Source: Lachnospiraceae bacterium AM48-27BH (GTDB lineage: Bacteria; Bacillota; Clostridia; Lachnospirales; Lachnospiraceae). From it: a stretch of DNA of 64,000 nt. Location of the stretch: positions 62,001-126,000 of the forward strand of contig QUFC01000006.1 of the NCBI GenBank assembly GCA_003478355.1. The letters are read 5' to 3'. The notes beneath the pieces are model-generated. The model was not told the DNA's origin. It made no database searches and saw nothing but the letters and a program-made list of their open reading frames with translations. A program made the translations under genes and the position numbers. Below are positions 17,344 through 27,106 of this stretch, piece by piece (position 1 is the first letter of the stretch; the number at the start of each line of letters is the position of its first letter).

Positions 17344-18657
17344 ATGTTAAGTGCTGCCATTATTTTTGCCATTGCACTGGCAATCTTTTTAGGATATAAG
17401 ACCAAGATCAACACCGGTCTGTTCTGTATTGTGTTTGCGTATATTATCGGATGTTTTGTAATGGGATTAAAGCCAAAGCAGGTCATCGCTTACTGGCCGA
17501 CCAACACCATGTTCGTGATCTTGTCGGTGTCCCTGTTTTATAATTTTGCAGCGATCAACGGAACTCTGGAGAAGATGTCAGGTTCCCTGTTATACATGTG
17601 TCGGAAATTCCCGGGACTGCTTCCATATGCATTACTGGCAGTGGCAGTCATCCTGTCAGTCATGGGAGCTACTTATTTCACAGTTCTGGCATTCTTAGCA
17701 CCGATTACCCTGGTAATTTGTGATGAGTCCAGAATGGACAAGCTGACTGGTGCTGTTGCCATCAACTGCGGCGCACTGGCAGGCGGAAACTTCCCGACCT
17801 CTAACTTAGGTGTGATTTTCCGTGGCCTTGCAGACACCGCATTTGAGGCATCTCCGGATGCAGCAGCAGTCAATACCTTTGGAATGGAAATGAAGATTTT
17901 TATCTTTTCCGTTGTATTTTCTCTGATTTTAGTGACGATTTTCCGTTTTGGATTCAAGGAAAACCGTAATATCGGCAAAGGCGTTACCTTCAAAAAGCCA
18001 GAAGCCTTCACCAAAGACCAGAAATTAACCCTGTCCCTGATGATGATCATGATGGTAGTTGTCCTGATCTTCCCATTATTACAGGTTCTGATGCCAGGTA
18101 ATGCAGCCATCAAATACGTCAGCAGCAAAGTGGACGTAGGTCTGGTAGCCATTATTTTCGCAGTGATCGCACTGCTTCTGAAGCTGGCTCCACAGAAAGA
18201 AGCAATCGCAAGAATCCCATGGAATACCATTGTGATGATCGCCGGAGCAGGTATGCTGATCGCTGTAGCCGTCGAGGCAGGTACCATCGAGGCATTATCT
18301 ACCTGGATTGGTTCCAACGTACCGAAGCCATTGGTACCGATCGCATTCAGTATCGTTGGTGCGATCATGAGTTTCTTCAGCTCCACCACCGGCGTTGTAG
18401 CGCCAGCTCTGTTCCCGCTGATTCCGAACCTGGCTGCTTCCGCAGGCTTAAGTGCTTCTGCTCTGTTTGCATGCACGGTCATCGGAGCTCAGTCCAGCGC
18501 AATCAGCCCGTTCTCCTCCGGCGGTTCCTTAATCTTAGGTTCCACCCCACATGAAGAGGACCGGAATACTCTGTTTAACCGCCTTCTGATGGTAGCAGTG
18601 CCAATCAGCGTGATCTTTGGAGCAGTTTATAATTTTGTGATCGCAATGGTGCTGTAA
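17344..18657 (+). CDS. SLC13/MatC-like carboxylate permease
   Basis: 437 residues, about eleven membrane segments. The N-terminal part (MLSAAIIFAIALAIFLGYKT...LKPKQVIAYWPTNTMF) resembles the dicarboxylate carrier MatC N-domain. The second half has re-entrant loop signatures SFFSSTTGVVAPALFPLIP and GAQSSAISPFSSGG. AGGAGG precedes the ATG. Operon partner of the DUF6282 hydrolase. The likely substrate is an organic anion, by family. Confidence 0.85.
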   Translation: MLSAAIIFAIALAIFLGYKTKINTGLFCIVFAYIIGCFVMGLKPKQVIAYWPTNTMFVILSVSLFYNFAAINGTLEKMSGSLLYMCRKFPGLLPYALLAVAVILSVMGATYFTVLAFLAPITLVICDESRMDKLTGAVAINCGALAGGNFPTSNLGVIFRGLADTAFEASPDAAAVNTFGMEMKIFIFSVVFSLILVTIFRFGFKENRNIGKGVTFKKPEAFTKDQKLTLSLMMIMMVVVLIFPLLQVLMPGNAAIKYVSSKVDVGLVAIIFAVIALLLKLAPQKEAIARIPWNTIVMIAGAGMLIAVAVEAGTIEALSTWIGSNVPKPLVPIAFSIVGAIMSFFSSTTGVVAPALFPLIPNLAASAGLSASALFACTVIGAQSSAISPFSSGGSLILGSTPHEEDRNTLFNRLLMVAVPISVIFGAVYNFVIAMVL

Positions 18658-18687
18658 AAGAAAATAATGATTCATGTTCAGTAACAG

Positions 18688-18728
18688 AAAACTGTCATTT
18701 CTTTGAAAAAAGGAAGTGGCAGTTTTTT
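18688..18728 (+). terminator. Rho-independent terminator after cassette 2
   Basis: AAAACTGTCATTTC pairs with GGAAGTGGCAGTTTT around a GAAAA loop and ends in a T-run. Confidence 0.85.
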
Positions 18729-18847
18729 GTTCCCCTACAGAGTTTTTCATTTCCACCCCACAGAATTGCTGGAAATTTCAAGAAAAATCTGGTAAAATAG
18801 AATCAACTTTAAATACATACAGTAAAAAACTGTAAGAGGAGGCGCGT

Positions 18848-19414
18848 ATGAAAAAAGGATTGTTAATTGTCGGTATGATTGTGGTGCTGATTGGCGGCTT
18901 TTTGATCGGTTCTTATAATGGATTGGCGTCCAGCAGAGAGAATATCGCAAGTGCCCAGGCAGATATTGACACGATGCTGCAGCGCCGGGCAGATCTGATC
19001 CCGAACCTGGTCAGTACGGTGAAGAGCTTTGCTGCCCATGAGACCGAGGTTTATGACGCAGTGTTAGAGGCGCGTACCCAGCTGATGAATGCCAGCACCA
19101 TGCAGGATAAGGCTGATGCGGATGCAGCGCTGGATGCGGCACTGACCCAGTTAAATGTTGTAGTGGAGGCTTATCCGGAATTAAAGAGCGATACCACTTA
19201 TGTGGGACTGATGGATGAGTTAGCTGGAAGTGAGAATCGGATCTCTACTGCGCGGAAAGATTATAACGATGTGGTTCGTTCTTACAACCAGAGAATCGTC
19301 ACATTCCCGACCAGCATTCTGGCGAATATGTTTGGCTTTACAAAGGCTGATTATTTTGAGGCAGCGGCAGGTGCAGCGACCACACCAGACGTAGGCGCGT
19401 TACTGGGCAAGTAA
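18848..19414 (+). CDS. LemA family protein
   Basis: 188 residues. One N-terminal transmembrane helix (residues 4-24), then a long alpha-helical domain with the hallmark NGLASSRENIASAQADIDTMLQRRADLIPNLV and NSYNQRI-like (VVRSYNQRIVTFPTSILANMFGFTKADYFEA) motifs. LemA proteins are envelope-associated, of unclear function, and usually pair with TPM-domain proteins. AAGAGGAGG precedes the ATG. The next gene encodes a small membrane protein with the same C-terminal tail as the TPM protein at 14314. Confidence 0.93.
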   Translation: MKKGLLIVGMIVVLIGGFLIGSYNGLASSRENIASAQADIDTMLQRRADLIPNLVSTVKSFAAHETEVYDAVLEARTQLMNASTMQDKADADAALDAALTQLNVVVEAYPELKSDTTYVGLMDELAGSENRISTARKDYNDVVRSYNQRIVTFPTSILANMFGFTKADYFEAAAGAATTPDVGALLGK

Positions 19415-19509
19415 AACTATGACATACTAGTTAACGATGTCTTTCCTGCAAAATCAAGCACAGAAGGATTCCGGGAGTACATTGGTATAAAAGGGGGAGG
19501 AAAGATTGC

Positions 19510-19863
19510 ATGCAAATTCTGGGATATCTCATCGGTTTTATACTGATCCTGGCAGTGATCTTTATCCCGATCTGCCTGGTGGCATTTGGTGTTCCATTTC
19601 TTCTGGTTTTGCTGTTTCGGCTTCTGCGTGGAATTTTGTACTGTTTTTTGGATCTGTTTACGAAGAAAAAACGGATACCCGGATACTGGAAGAGGAATTT
19701 TGGACGTGAAAGTCTGAAAAATCTGGCTGGTAAATGCTGTTACTGGGCATTCCTGATCATCACCTTCTTCTTTGACAGCGATGATGATGGAGGCAGTTCC
19801 GACAGCGGCAGCTCCGGAGGTGGAGGCAGCTTTGGCGGAGGCGGTGCAGGACGAAGCTTTTAA
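19510..19863 (+). CDS. Small membrane protein with C-terminal Gly-rich tail
   Basis: 117 residues, no recognised family. Two hydrophobic stretches (residues 4-45 and about 75-88) flank a basic segment with KKKR, and the last 27 residues are Asp/Ser/Gly-rich ending GGGGSFGGGGAGRSF, identical to the end of the TPM protein at 14314-15123. GGGGGAGG precedes the start. Position after lemA suggests a LemA/TPM envelope module. It may be a reduced TPM-like partner that kept only the membrane part and tail. Confidence 0.8.
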   Translation: MQILGYLIGFILILAVIFIPICLVAFGVPFLLVLLFRLLRGILYCFLDLFTKKKRIPGYWKRNFGRESLKNLAGKCCYWAFLIITFFFDSDDDGGSSDSGSSGGGGSFGGGGAGRSF

Positions 19864-19938
19864 GGCATTTTTACGTTGCAGCTTCAGCCATTTCTGGAAA
19901 AATTCCTCATTGTATAAAAAGAATATTTATGGTAAACT

Positions 19939-19979
19939 AATAACTCCTGTTTATGAAAAAATAAGCAGGAGTTATTTTT
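19939..19979 (+). terminator. Rho-independent terminator upstream of the DUF819 gene
   Basis: AATAACTCCTG pairs with CAGGAGTTATT, followed by TTT. It closes the LemA transcript only 30 bp before the next start codon. Confidence 0.75.
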
Positions 19980-20007
19980 ACGATATTCATAAAAAGGAGA
20001 CGAAAGT

Positions 20008-21183
20008 ATGATTAAAGACGGATTTATGTATATTGCAGTGCTGATCTTTCTGGCTGCGATACTTGTAAACCTGCCGAGGATATTCAAAGGCAGAATCGCT
20101 CAGAATATTTTCAGCTTCGCCCCGCCCGTGGTTCTGATCTACATGGGAATGATGCTTTTATGCACGATGAAAATGTGGGATCTGGGGGAAACAGCAGAGG
20201 CATACAGTACACTGAAGAACCCGGTTCTCTATGCAATGTTGTTTTTAATGCTGCTGCGGTGTGATATGAAAAAGATCCTGAAGCTGGGACCGAAGATGCT
20301 GATCGGATTTTTTGCGGCAAGTATCTCCATCGGACTTGGATTTGTGGTGAGCTTTGCAGTTTTTAAGGGATCCCTGGGACAGGAGGCATGGAAAACCATG
20401 GGCGCTTTGTGTGGAAGCTGGATGGGAGGCGGCGGCAATATGCTGGCCATCCAGGCGGCGTTAAATGTCAGCGAAGATGCCATGGCGTATGCGTTGGTGA
20501 TGGATTCCATCTGCGGAACCTTTTATGTGATGTTCCTTCTGTGGGCCATTGGATTTTCCCATAAATTCAATGCCTGGACCAAAGCGGACACCAGGGCCAT
20601 CGATGAGGTTGGAGCAGCTTTAGAGGAAGAGGCTAGAATCAGTACGAAACCGCTGGTATGGCAGAACATCCTGATCTTAGTGGGTGCAGGCTTCTTAGTT
20701 TCCGCAATATCCCAGGAACTGGGCGTGCGGATCAACCAGGTACTCCCGATGTTTGACAAAGCCACCTGGACGGTGCTGGTTGTAACGGTTCTCGGTGTGG
20801 TTCTGGCTATGACGCCATTTGGGAAACTGAAGGGAACCGAAGAAATCTCTAATGCCATGCTCTACATCGTTATCGCCCTGATCGCCTCCAGAGCCGATCT
20901 GTCCACCATGGGCAACGCCCATATCTGGCTGGCAGCGGGAATCCTGATCATCGTGATCCATGTGGCTGTGATGGTGATTCTGGCAAAAGTGCTGAAAATA
21001 GATATTTTCACCTGCGCTGTGGCATCTTTGGCGAACATTGGCGGAACTGCAACCGCTCCAGTGCTGGCGGGCGCTTACAGCAGCGCGCTGGTTCCGGTGG
21101 GAATCGTTATGGCGCTGCTGGGATACGTGATCGGAACCGGAGGGGGACTTCTGGTGGCGAATCTGATGCGGCTGCTGGGATAG
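20008..21183 (+). CDS. DUF819 (YjcL-like) integral membrane protein
   Basis: 391 residues with about ten to twelve membrane segments. Characteristic family pieces are GSWMGGGGNMLAIQAALNVSEDAMAYALVMDSICGTFYVMFL and the C-terminal SLANIGGTATAPVLAGAYSSALVPVGIVMALLGYVIGTG. The two glycine-rich stretches in opposite halves suggest an inverted-repeat transporter of the CPA/BASS type. Substrate unknown. AAAGGAGA at 19991-19998. Confidence 0.88.
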   Translation: MIKDGFMYIAVLIFLAAILVNLPRIFKGRIAQNIFSFAPPVVLIYMGMMLLCTMKMWDLGETAEAYSTLKNPVLYAMLFLMLLRCDMKKILKLGPKMLIGFFAASISIGLGFVVSFAVFKGSLGQEAWKTMGALCGSWMGGGGNMLAIQAALNVSEDAMAYALVMDSICGTFYVMFLLWAIGFSHKFNAWTKADTRAIDEVGAALEEEARISTKPLVWQNILILVGAGFLVSAISQELGVRINQVLPMFDKATWTVLVVTVLGVVLAMTPFGKLKGTEEISNAMLYIVIALIASRADLSTMGNAHIWLAAGILIIVIHVAVMVILAKVLKIDIFTCAVASLANIGGTATAPVLAGAYSSALVPVGIVMALLGYVIGTGGGLLVANLMRLLG

Positions 21184-21232
21184 GAAAACGCAATCGCATG
21201 GTGGCGAAAACAATACAATGATAAGAATACGA

Positions 21233-21271
21233 AAAAAGGCAGTGGATGAATGAAAATTCACTGCCTTTTTG
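21233..21271 (+). terminator. Rho-independent terminator after the DUF819 gene
   Basis: AAAAAGGCAGTG pairs with CACTGCCTTTTT across a 14-nt loop. Confidence 0.85.
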
Positions 21272-21361
21272 TATGAAATCTGATGGTTTACCAGGTAAAA
21301 AAATGGTATACTTTCTATAAAAAGGTAGACTGGTTAACAAATTATCGGAGGAAACTGCAGC

Positions 21362-23103
21362 ATGAAACCATATTCCCTCAAAGAAAAAATCGTGAGAAGC
21401 CATTCCCTGATTATTGCTGGAATTTTAATTGTGTTGGAATTGGTGGTCTTTTTGATTGTGTCAAGAATCCAGCTTGTGGACGCAGCAAAACTAAATCAGA
21501 CATTGATCCAGACCATGGGTGCCGGATTTGATAACAGTGTAAAGGCGTTTCGTGGACAGATGAATTTTATTACTATGAGCGATGAACTGCAATCGGAATT
21601 GCGAAAACATCCCCAGGATGAAACGAGACAGCTATTGCGTAAAAGCAGTCTGCAGAGCGCAATTGTCATGAATACATTGGTTATTAATGAGTTGGATGCT
21701 GCTTATTTGTATGAGAAAGACCGTTCTCTCGCAGTGTATTGGCAGAAAAGGCCGACAACCAGCGATACCTATCCGTTATTTGCGGAAATGCCGGGGCTAA
21801 TTTATCCAGATAATGGAGCGGTTGCCATGAATCTTTATGAAGAACAATTGGTTTTTCCAGAAAAATATTGGATCTGACAGATCGTGAGCCTTTGGGGTAT
21901 TGTGCTTTGGTATATGAAAAGGACAAATTAGAGGCATTGTTGGATCTGATAACACCGGACAGCAATCGTCTGGTGGCATTGGTAGCGCCGGATGGAAGAA
22001 TTGCTTCTAGCAACCAGAATCATGATGAGGTCTTGTGGAAAATCTTGGGAGAGTTAAAGGAACATGGAGATGAGACTGGAGAATTAGTCTGGGAATGGAG
22101 TGGCAGAGAGCGGGTCTTAGTTTCGTCTTACGAAACAAAAGTGGATAAGTGGCATCTTGTGTGTCTGGTAAGAAGCAGGCATCTGTTAACGTCCGTCCAT
22201 GTCACTGCCGGAGCAATCTTTTTCATCGGAATACTTGGAATTATCGTAGGAACTATAATAGAACAGAGAGTAGCAAACAGGATGGTTTCACCGATTACAG
22301 AGTTGATACAGCAGGTAAGAAGGATCGAAAAAGAAGATTATTCCATGCGCAATGAGGTTCATACGGCAGATGAACTGGAGGTTCTTGGACACAGCGTCAA
22401 TCACATGAGTGACCGGATTAATGTACTGGTGAACCAGGTATTAAAACAGGAAATTGGTTATCGTGATATGCAGCTGCAGGCTCTTCAGGCGCAGATCAAT
22501 CCGCATTTTTTGTATAATACCTTGGAGTGTATTAATTCACTGGCCCAGCAGGGAAGAAAAGAAGAAGTCCGAGAAGTGACTGTGGCATTTTCTAATGTGA
22601 CGAAGTCTTTGTTAAAAGAATCACGGGAAGTCATGGTAAAGGAAGAACTGAATTTTGTAAAAGACTTTTTGAAAATTTATCAGATCATGCTGGGAGATAA
22701 ACTAAGCTATCAGATTGAGGTACAGGAGGACTTGGAGACATTCCGGATTCCGCGGATGACGATTCAGCCATTGGTGGAGAATGCGGTGCTTCATGGAATC
22801 AAGCCATGTACTTGGGATGGAAATGTATCGGTTAGCGTCGTTTCTGTGAAAAAGGGCGTTTTGATATCTGTAAATGATGACGGATTGGGAATGGAGCAGG
22901 AACAGCTGGGTACGATACGGGAATATTTGGAAAATCCGGATGGAGATATAAAGAAGGATGGAATTGGTGTGGGAATGAAAAATGTGATTCAACGCTTGTA
23001 TCTCTATTATGGAAAGAATGTTGAAATTCATATATCGAGTATTCCAGACATGGGAACAACGATTGATTGTATTTTATCGGTAAAAACGGAAGATATAATG
23101 TAG
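21362..23103 (+). CDS. YesM-type sensor histidine kinase, frameshifted at about 21861
   Basis: About 580 residues when joined. The frame 21362-21877 ends FPEKYWI and 21868-23103 begins LTDREPLGYCALVYEK; one more A in the A5 run at 21861-21865 gives PEKILDLTDREPLGY without a gap. Layout: TM1 (about 16-36), extracellular sensor region, TM2 (about 287-305), HAMP-like linker, His_kinase domain with phospho-acceptor NPHFLYNTLECINSLAQ, and a C-terminal ATPase domain with VENAVLHGI and NDDGLGM. It senses an extracellular signal, probably an oligosaccharide or a binding protein, and pairs with the adjacent YesN-type regulator. Confidence 0.9.
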
Positions 23104-23111
23104 GAAAAGGG

Positions 23112-24665
23112 ATGGATATGTTTAAGATCGTATTATTGGATGATGAACGATTGATTCTTCAAAGCTTGAAGGAGATTATTCCGTGGGAGAAAATAGGGTG
23201 TGTCTGTGTTGGTGAAGCAGAAGATGGAAACAAGGGAATTGAATTGATTGAGAAATACTGTCCAGATATTGTGATATCGGATATTGTAATGCCAGGGAAA
23301 ACGGGATTAGAAATTGCGGAGTATTGCCGGAACAAAGTTGGCTGCAAGACCATTATTATTTCAGCATACAGTGATTTTTCTTATGCACAGAAAGCGATGA
23401 AGTATGGGGTAAGGCACTATGTATTGAAACCGATATCCACAGAAAATCTGTTAAAAGCCATAGAAGAGTGCATAAATGATATCGAAAAAGAGAGAGAAGT
23501 CAATGATGCACATGGAAAATTGCCTCAGGATGTGCAGAAATTAGCGGTTTCCAGTCTTCTGTTCCGAATTGCATGTTATGGACATAGCTTGTCTGAGACT
23601 GAGAGAGATTTAATTTTGAATCTTACAGATTTTCGCCAGGGAGTGGTTGTAGCGGTAAAATTTTTGGATATTCGGGTGTCTTCCCAATCAGCCAAAAATC
23701 TTTTGGCAGAAGGAGCATATGAAGTGAAACGGTGTTTGGAACAGTATGGGTTTAGCACCAATTGGGGAAATTCAGATACGATGCTGATTTTTCTGTGCTT
23801 TATTCCGGATCTTCAGAAGCGAGAAGAAACAAGACAGGAATTACTGGAAGTTTTGAATACCTGTCTTGCGGGATTGGATGAAAGGTATGGAATGCCGATT
23901 GCAACAGTCAGTGATTGCTTTAGAGATCTGTCCGATGTACATGAGCGGTATGAGCAATGTCAAAAATGGTTGGAAAAAGCATTTTTTTGTAAAAAACGGG
24001 GAGTGATTGCCAGAGAAACGGTATCATCCATTTGCATTTATGAGCCAGATAAAGAGCGGCTTTTGCATTATGTGCGGCATGGAAATACAACGGAAATGAA
24101 AGGAGAATTTGAAAAATGGAAGAGATGGATTTCCCATTTGAATACACGTCAGGAAGCGATGAATGCTTTCCGAGAACTTTATCGGAATGCAACGATTTCA
24201 GCGACGCAGATCGGTATGAGTGAAAAGCCTTCCGTAGAGACAGGAGGAATTTTACCGCAATTTGAGAGCTGTCAGACGATCATTGGGCGGATGGAAAACT
24301 ATTTAAACATGATCTGCGAGTATGCGGAAAGTAACCAATCAGTTGTGGGAAAGATCAAGACGATTGTGGAAAGAGAATATGTGAATGAAGATTTTAGCCT
24401 GACGACGATTGCAGATCAGTTGGATATGAATGCTTCTTATATCAGCAGGCTTTTTAAAGAAAAATTCCAGGAAAATTTCTCCAATTATGTATTAAGAAGG
24501 CGTATCGATCAGGCAAAATTACTACTGACCACAACAGGAGTGAAAAACCAGGAGATTGCCAGTCAATGTGGATTTTCGGACAGCCACTATTTTGAACGGG
24601 TGTTCAAGAGAGAGACTGGTTTTTCCTTAAAACAGTATCGGGAACAATTTTATAAAAACAAATGA
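23112..24665 (+). CDS. YesN-type response regulator with AraC DNA-binding domain
   Basis: 517 residues from the ATG at 23112. Receiver domain at residues 1-120 with the acidic pair DDE, phospho-acceptor Asp in DIVISDIVMPG and Lys in YVLKPIS. A central linker of unknown fold precedes a C-terminal AraC HTH pair (FSLTTIADQLDMNASYISRLFKEKF ... NQEIASQCGFSDSHYFERVFKRETGFSLKQYR). It should activate the following importer and glycan-degradation genes. Start choice rests on GGAAAAGGG just upstream. Confidence 0.93.
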   Translation: MDMFKIVLLDDERLILQSLKEIIPWEKIGCVCVGEAEDGNKGIELIEKYCPDIVISDIVMPGKTGLEIAEYCRNKVGCKTIIISAYSDFSYAQKAMKYGVRHYVLKPISTENLLKAIEECINDIEKEREVNDAHGKLPQDVQKLAVSSLLFRIACYGHSLSETERDLILNLTDFRQGVVVAVKFLDIRVSSQSAKNLLAEGAYEVKRCLEQYGFSTNWGNSDTMLIFLCFIPDLQKREETRQELLEVLNTCLAGLDERYGMPIATVSDCFRDLSDVHERYEQCQKWLEKAFFCKKRGVIARETVSSICIYEPDKERLLHYVRHGNTTEMKGEFEKWKRWISHLNTRQEAMNAFRELYRNATISATQIGMSEKPSVETGGILPQFESCQTIIGRMENYLNMICEYAESNQSVVGKIKTIVEREYVNEDFSLTTIADQLDMNASYISRLFKEKFQENFSNYVLRRRIDQAKLLLTTTGVKNQEIASQCGFSDSHYFERVFKRETGFSLKQYREQFYKNK

Positions 24666-24672
24666 TGATATT

Positions 24673-24727
24673 AAAAAACAGTGTAAAAATTTTATCTGTA
24701 AAGGTAAGAATTTTGCACTGTTTTTTG
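24673..24727 (+). terminator. Terminator between the two-component genes and the importer operon
   Basis: AAAAAACAGTG pairs with CACTGTTTTTT with a 32-nt loop that has weak internal pairing. A TATAAT at 24742-24747 follows and may be the -10 of the importer operon; no good -35 is seen, as expected for an activator-dependent promoter. Confidence 0.7.
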
Positions 24728-24793
24728 ATTTTGGCGATGTTTATAATAAAAACATAAGAAATCTACGTGGAACACAAAAGAAGGGAGAAAAGA

Positions 24794-26126
24794 ATGAAAA
24801 AAAGAAGCATTAGTATCATGATGAGTTTAACAGTTATGGCGTCATTGCTGGCTGGCTGTGGAAATGGGGGAAGCGGTACTACTGTGACAGAAGCAGCAAA
24901 GACAGAAGGAACCAAGGCAGAGGCAGCTGTTGATCAGAAAAAAGAAGATAGCGGAGCTCCAACAGAAGAGAAAACTTTAGAGTTATGTGGTTTGCAGATG
25001 GGGATGAACCACAGCTATGCGTAAGGTGCTGGATCGATATGAGGAATCCCATCCAGGTATCAAAGTTGAATTAGTAGAAGTACCATATGCGGATTTGAAT
25101 GAAAAACTGATGATGGCAATCACTGGTGGTGAAGCTCCAGCATTAGCGAGAGTTACGGGTTCTGTGCTATTTAAGGATGTTGCACTGGATCTGACAGATG
25201 CGTTAGGCGGAGTGGATACATTTTTCGCAGATTATCCGGAATCTATGAAATCCAACAGCAGTATTATTCTGGATGGCAAAATCCATGCAATTCCAGCAGA
25301 GGCTTCCATTACCGGATTGATCTATAACAAGACAGCTTTTGAAAAAGCAGGAGTTAGTGTTCCAGAAAGTGCTGATCAGTGCTGGACATGGGAAGAGTTT
25401 AATGCGGCACTGAAGAAAGTTGTGGAAGGCAGCGATGTACGTTATGGTTTAGCATTGGATGCGACTTCCCAGAGATGGTCCAACATTTTGTATGAATTTG
25501 GCGGACATTTCTTAGAAGACGGACAGCCAGTATTTACCTCTGAGGAAGCAAAAAAGGCATTGGAATTTACAAAAGCAAGTTTTGATGATGGAACCTGGGT
25601 CAAATCCATCTGGCTTGGCGGCGAAGACGCAACCAACTTATTTGTATCTGGTCAGGCAGCAGCACATATTGGCGGATCCTGGAAAATTGCAGCATATAAT
25701 AATGACATTAAGGATTTTGAGTGGGGAGTAACGTATCTTCCATATGAGACCACTCATGGAAACTGTAGCGGTTACAAACAATTTATGGGATTCCAGGGAA
25801 GTGGATATGAAGAAGAAACGAAAGAACTTCTGGCATATTTAGCATCTGCAGAAGCTGCCTCTTATTATACAGATTCCTTATACATCAGCCCACGTCTAGA
25901 TGGCGCAAATCTGGAGTATGCATTTGGAAGTGAAGAGTTTGCGACCTTAAATGAGGATGCAGCAATGGCAACACCATTATCTACTTTAGATTGGGAGTAC
26001 GCAAACTTCTCCAGTGCATACAATACTGTGATTATTAACGCAGTGAAAGAATATATCGCAGGTAATATTTCTGTAGAAGACTGTATGGCAGAAATTGACG
26101 GTGCAGCGGAAAATCTTTCCAAATAA
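24794..26126 (+). CDS. Carbohydrate ABC substrate-binding lipoprotein, two frameshifts (24982, 25017)
   Basis: About 444 residues after repair. Signal peptide with lipobox LLAGCGN, then a Thr/Ala/Lys-rich linker. Two adjacent single-base losses break it: one G at about 24982 and one A at about 25017. With both restored the protein reads TLEVMWFADGDEPQLMRKV then LDRYEESHPGIKVELVEV, matching the N-lobe of family 1 solute-binding proteins; otherwise the fragments 24767-25024 and 25017-26126 have no sensible junction. Downstream are two permeases and glycan-degrading enzymes, so its ligand is probably an oligosaccharide generated outside the cell. Confidence 0.85.
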
Positions 26127-26137
26127 ATAGGATTGGC

Positions 26138-26166
26138 GTAAGAGCAGGGGATTTACCTGCTCTTAC
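26138..26166 (+). terminator. Intercistronic stem-loop after the binding-protein gene
   Basis: GTAAGAGCAGG pairs perfectly with CCTGCTCTTAC over a 7-nt loop; the following T content is low. More likely an mRNA-stabilising or attenuating hairpin than a full terminator, as the permeases follow in the same direction. Confidence 0.55.
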
Positions 26167-26185
26167 CTTTAGTAGGAGGTGTCGG

Positions 26186-27106
26186 GTGAATATGAAAAAT
26201 AAGAAGAGCTCTTCAGGAAATAAAAGACGAGGAGTGAAATCACTGCAGCAAACAATCTTTCCATATTTTTTGATTGCGCCGAATACATTGATTTTTCTTT
26301 GTTTTATCATCATTCCTGCGATTTACGGCGTTTATTATTCACTGACAGAGTGGCAGGGAGTAGGAACACCTGTTTTTGTGGGAATAGCGAATTATCAAAA
26401 GGCATTTCATGATGCGAAATTTTGGCAGTCGTTTGGAAGAACGGTGAAATATGCATTGATTTCATTACCGTTGATTATGCTGATCTCCCTATTATTAGCG
26501 AACTTAATGATTCAAGATATTCCTGGAAAGGGATTTTTTCGGGCGGTTATTTATTGGCCAGCAATGATTTCTTTTATCGTAACCGGTGTAGCTTTTAAGT
26601 TTATCTTTGGAGACGCAACAGGAATTATCAATTATCTTCTGGAATTAATGGGAAAAAACAGTGTTGAGTGGCTGATGGATGGAAAACATGCGTTTGCGGT
26701 TGTGATCATTGCAACCATATGGAGCTGTGCTGGTTATTATATGATTATGTTTATGTCAGGACTGCAAAGCATTCCGATTTCGTATTATGAAGCGGCCCGG
26801 ATTGATGGAGCCAATGTATTTCAGAGATTTGTTCTGATTACGCTACCATTGATTCGTCCTACTACTTTTTTAGTTATGATTTTAGGATTCTTAGGATTAT
26901 TCAAGGCCTATGGAATGGTGATTTCCTTGACAGGAGGCGGACCTGCCAGCGCAACAAAATTTGTGGTCCAGTATGTATATGAAAAAGCATTTCAGGAATA
27001 TTCCATGGGATACGCCTGTACCTTGTCGATCATGCTGATGGTAATTCTGGCAACGTTTACCATTTTGCAGTTTAAGGTTAGCAAAGGAGGAGTAATCGAT
27101 GACTAG
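26186..27106 (+). CDS. Sugar ABC transporter permease (UgpA/YesP type)
   Basis: 306 residues, six membrane helices, EAA loop near residues 205-222 (YYEAARIDGANVFQRFVLITLPLIRP). AGGAGG at 26174-26179 fits a GTG start at 26186 (spacing 6); an ATG at 26192 is also possible. The 3' end overlaps the next permease by eight bases. Confidence 0.92.
   Translation: MNMKNKKSSSGNKRRGVKSLQQTIFPYFLIAPNTLIFLCFIIIPAIYGVYYSLTEWQGVGTPVFVGIANYQKAFHDAKFWQSFGRTVKYALISLPLIMLISLLLANLMIQDIPGKGFFRAVIYWPAMISFIVTGVAFKFIFGDATGIINYLLELMGKNSVEWLMDGKHAFAVVIIATIWSCAGYYMIMFMSGLQSIPISYYEAARIDGANVFQRFVLITLPLIRPTTFLVMILGFLGLFKAYGMVISLTGGGPASATKFVVQYVYEKAFQEYSMGYACTLSIMLMVILATFTILQFKVSKGGVIDD

Noticed and set aside
18660..18847. 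Additional small gene between cassette 2 and lemA
   Set aside because: Only a terminator and a TAAAAT-type -10 are seen; the open frames there have no ribosome site.
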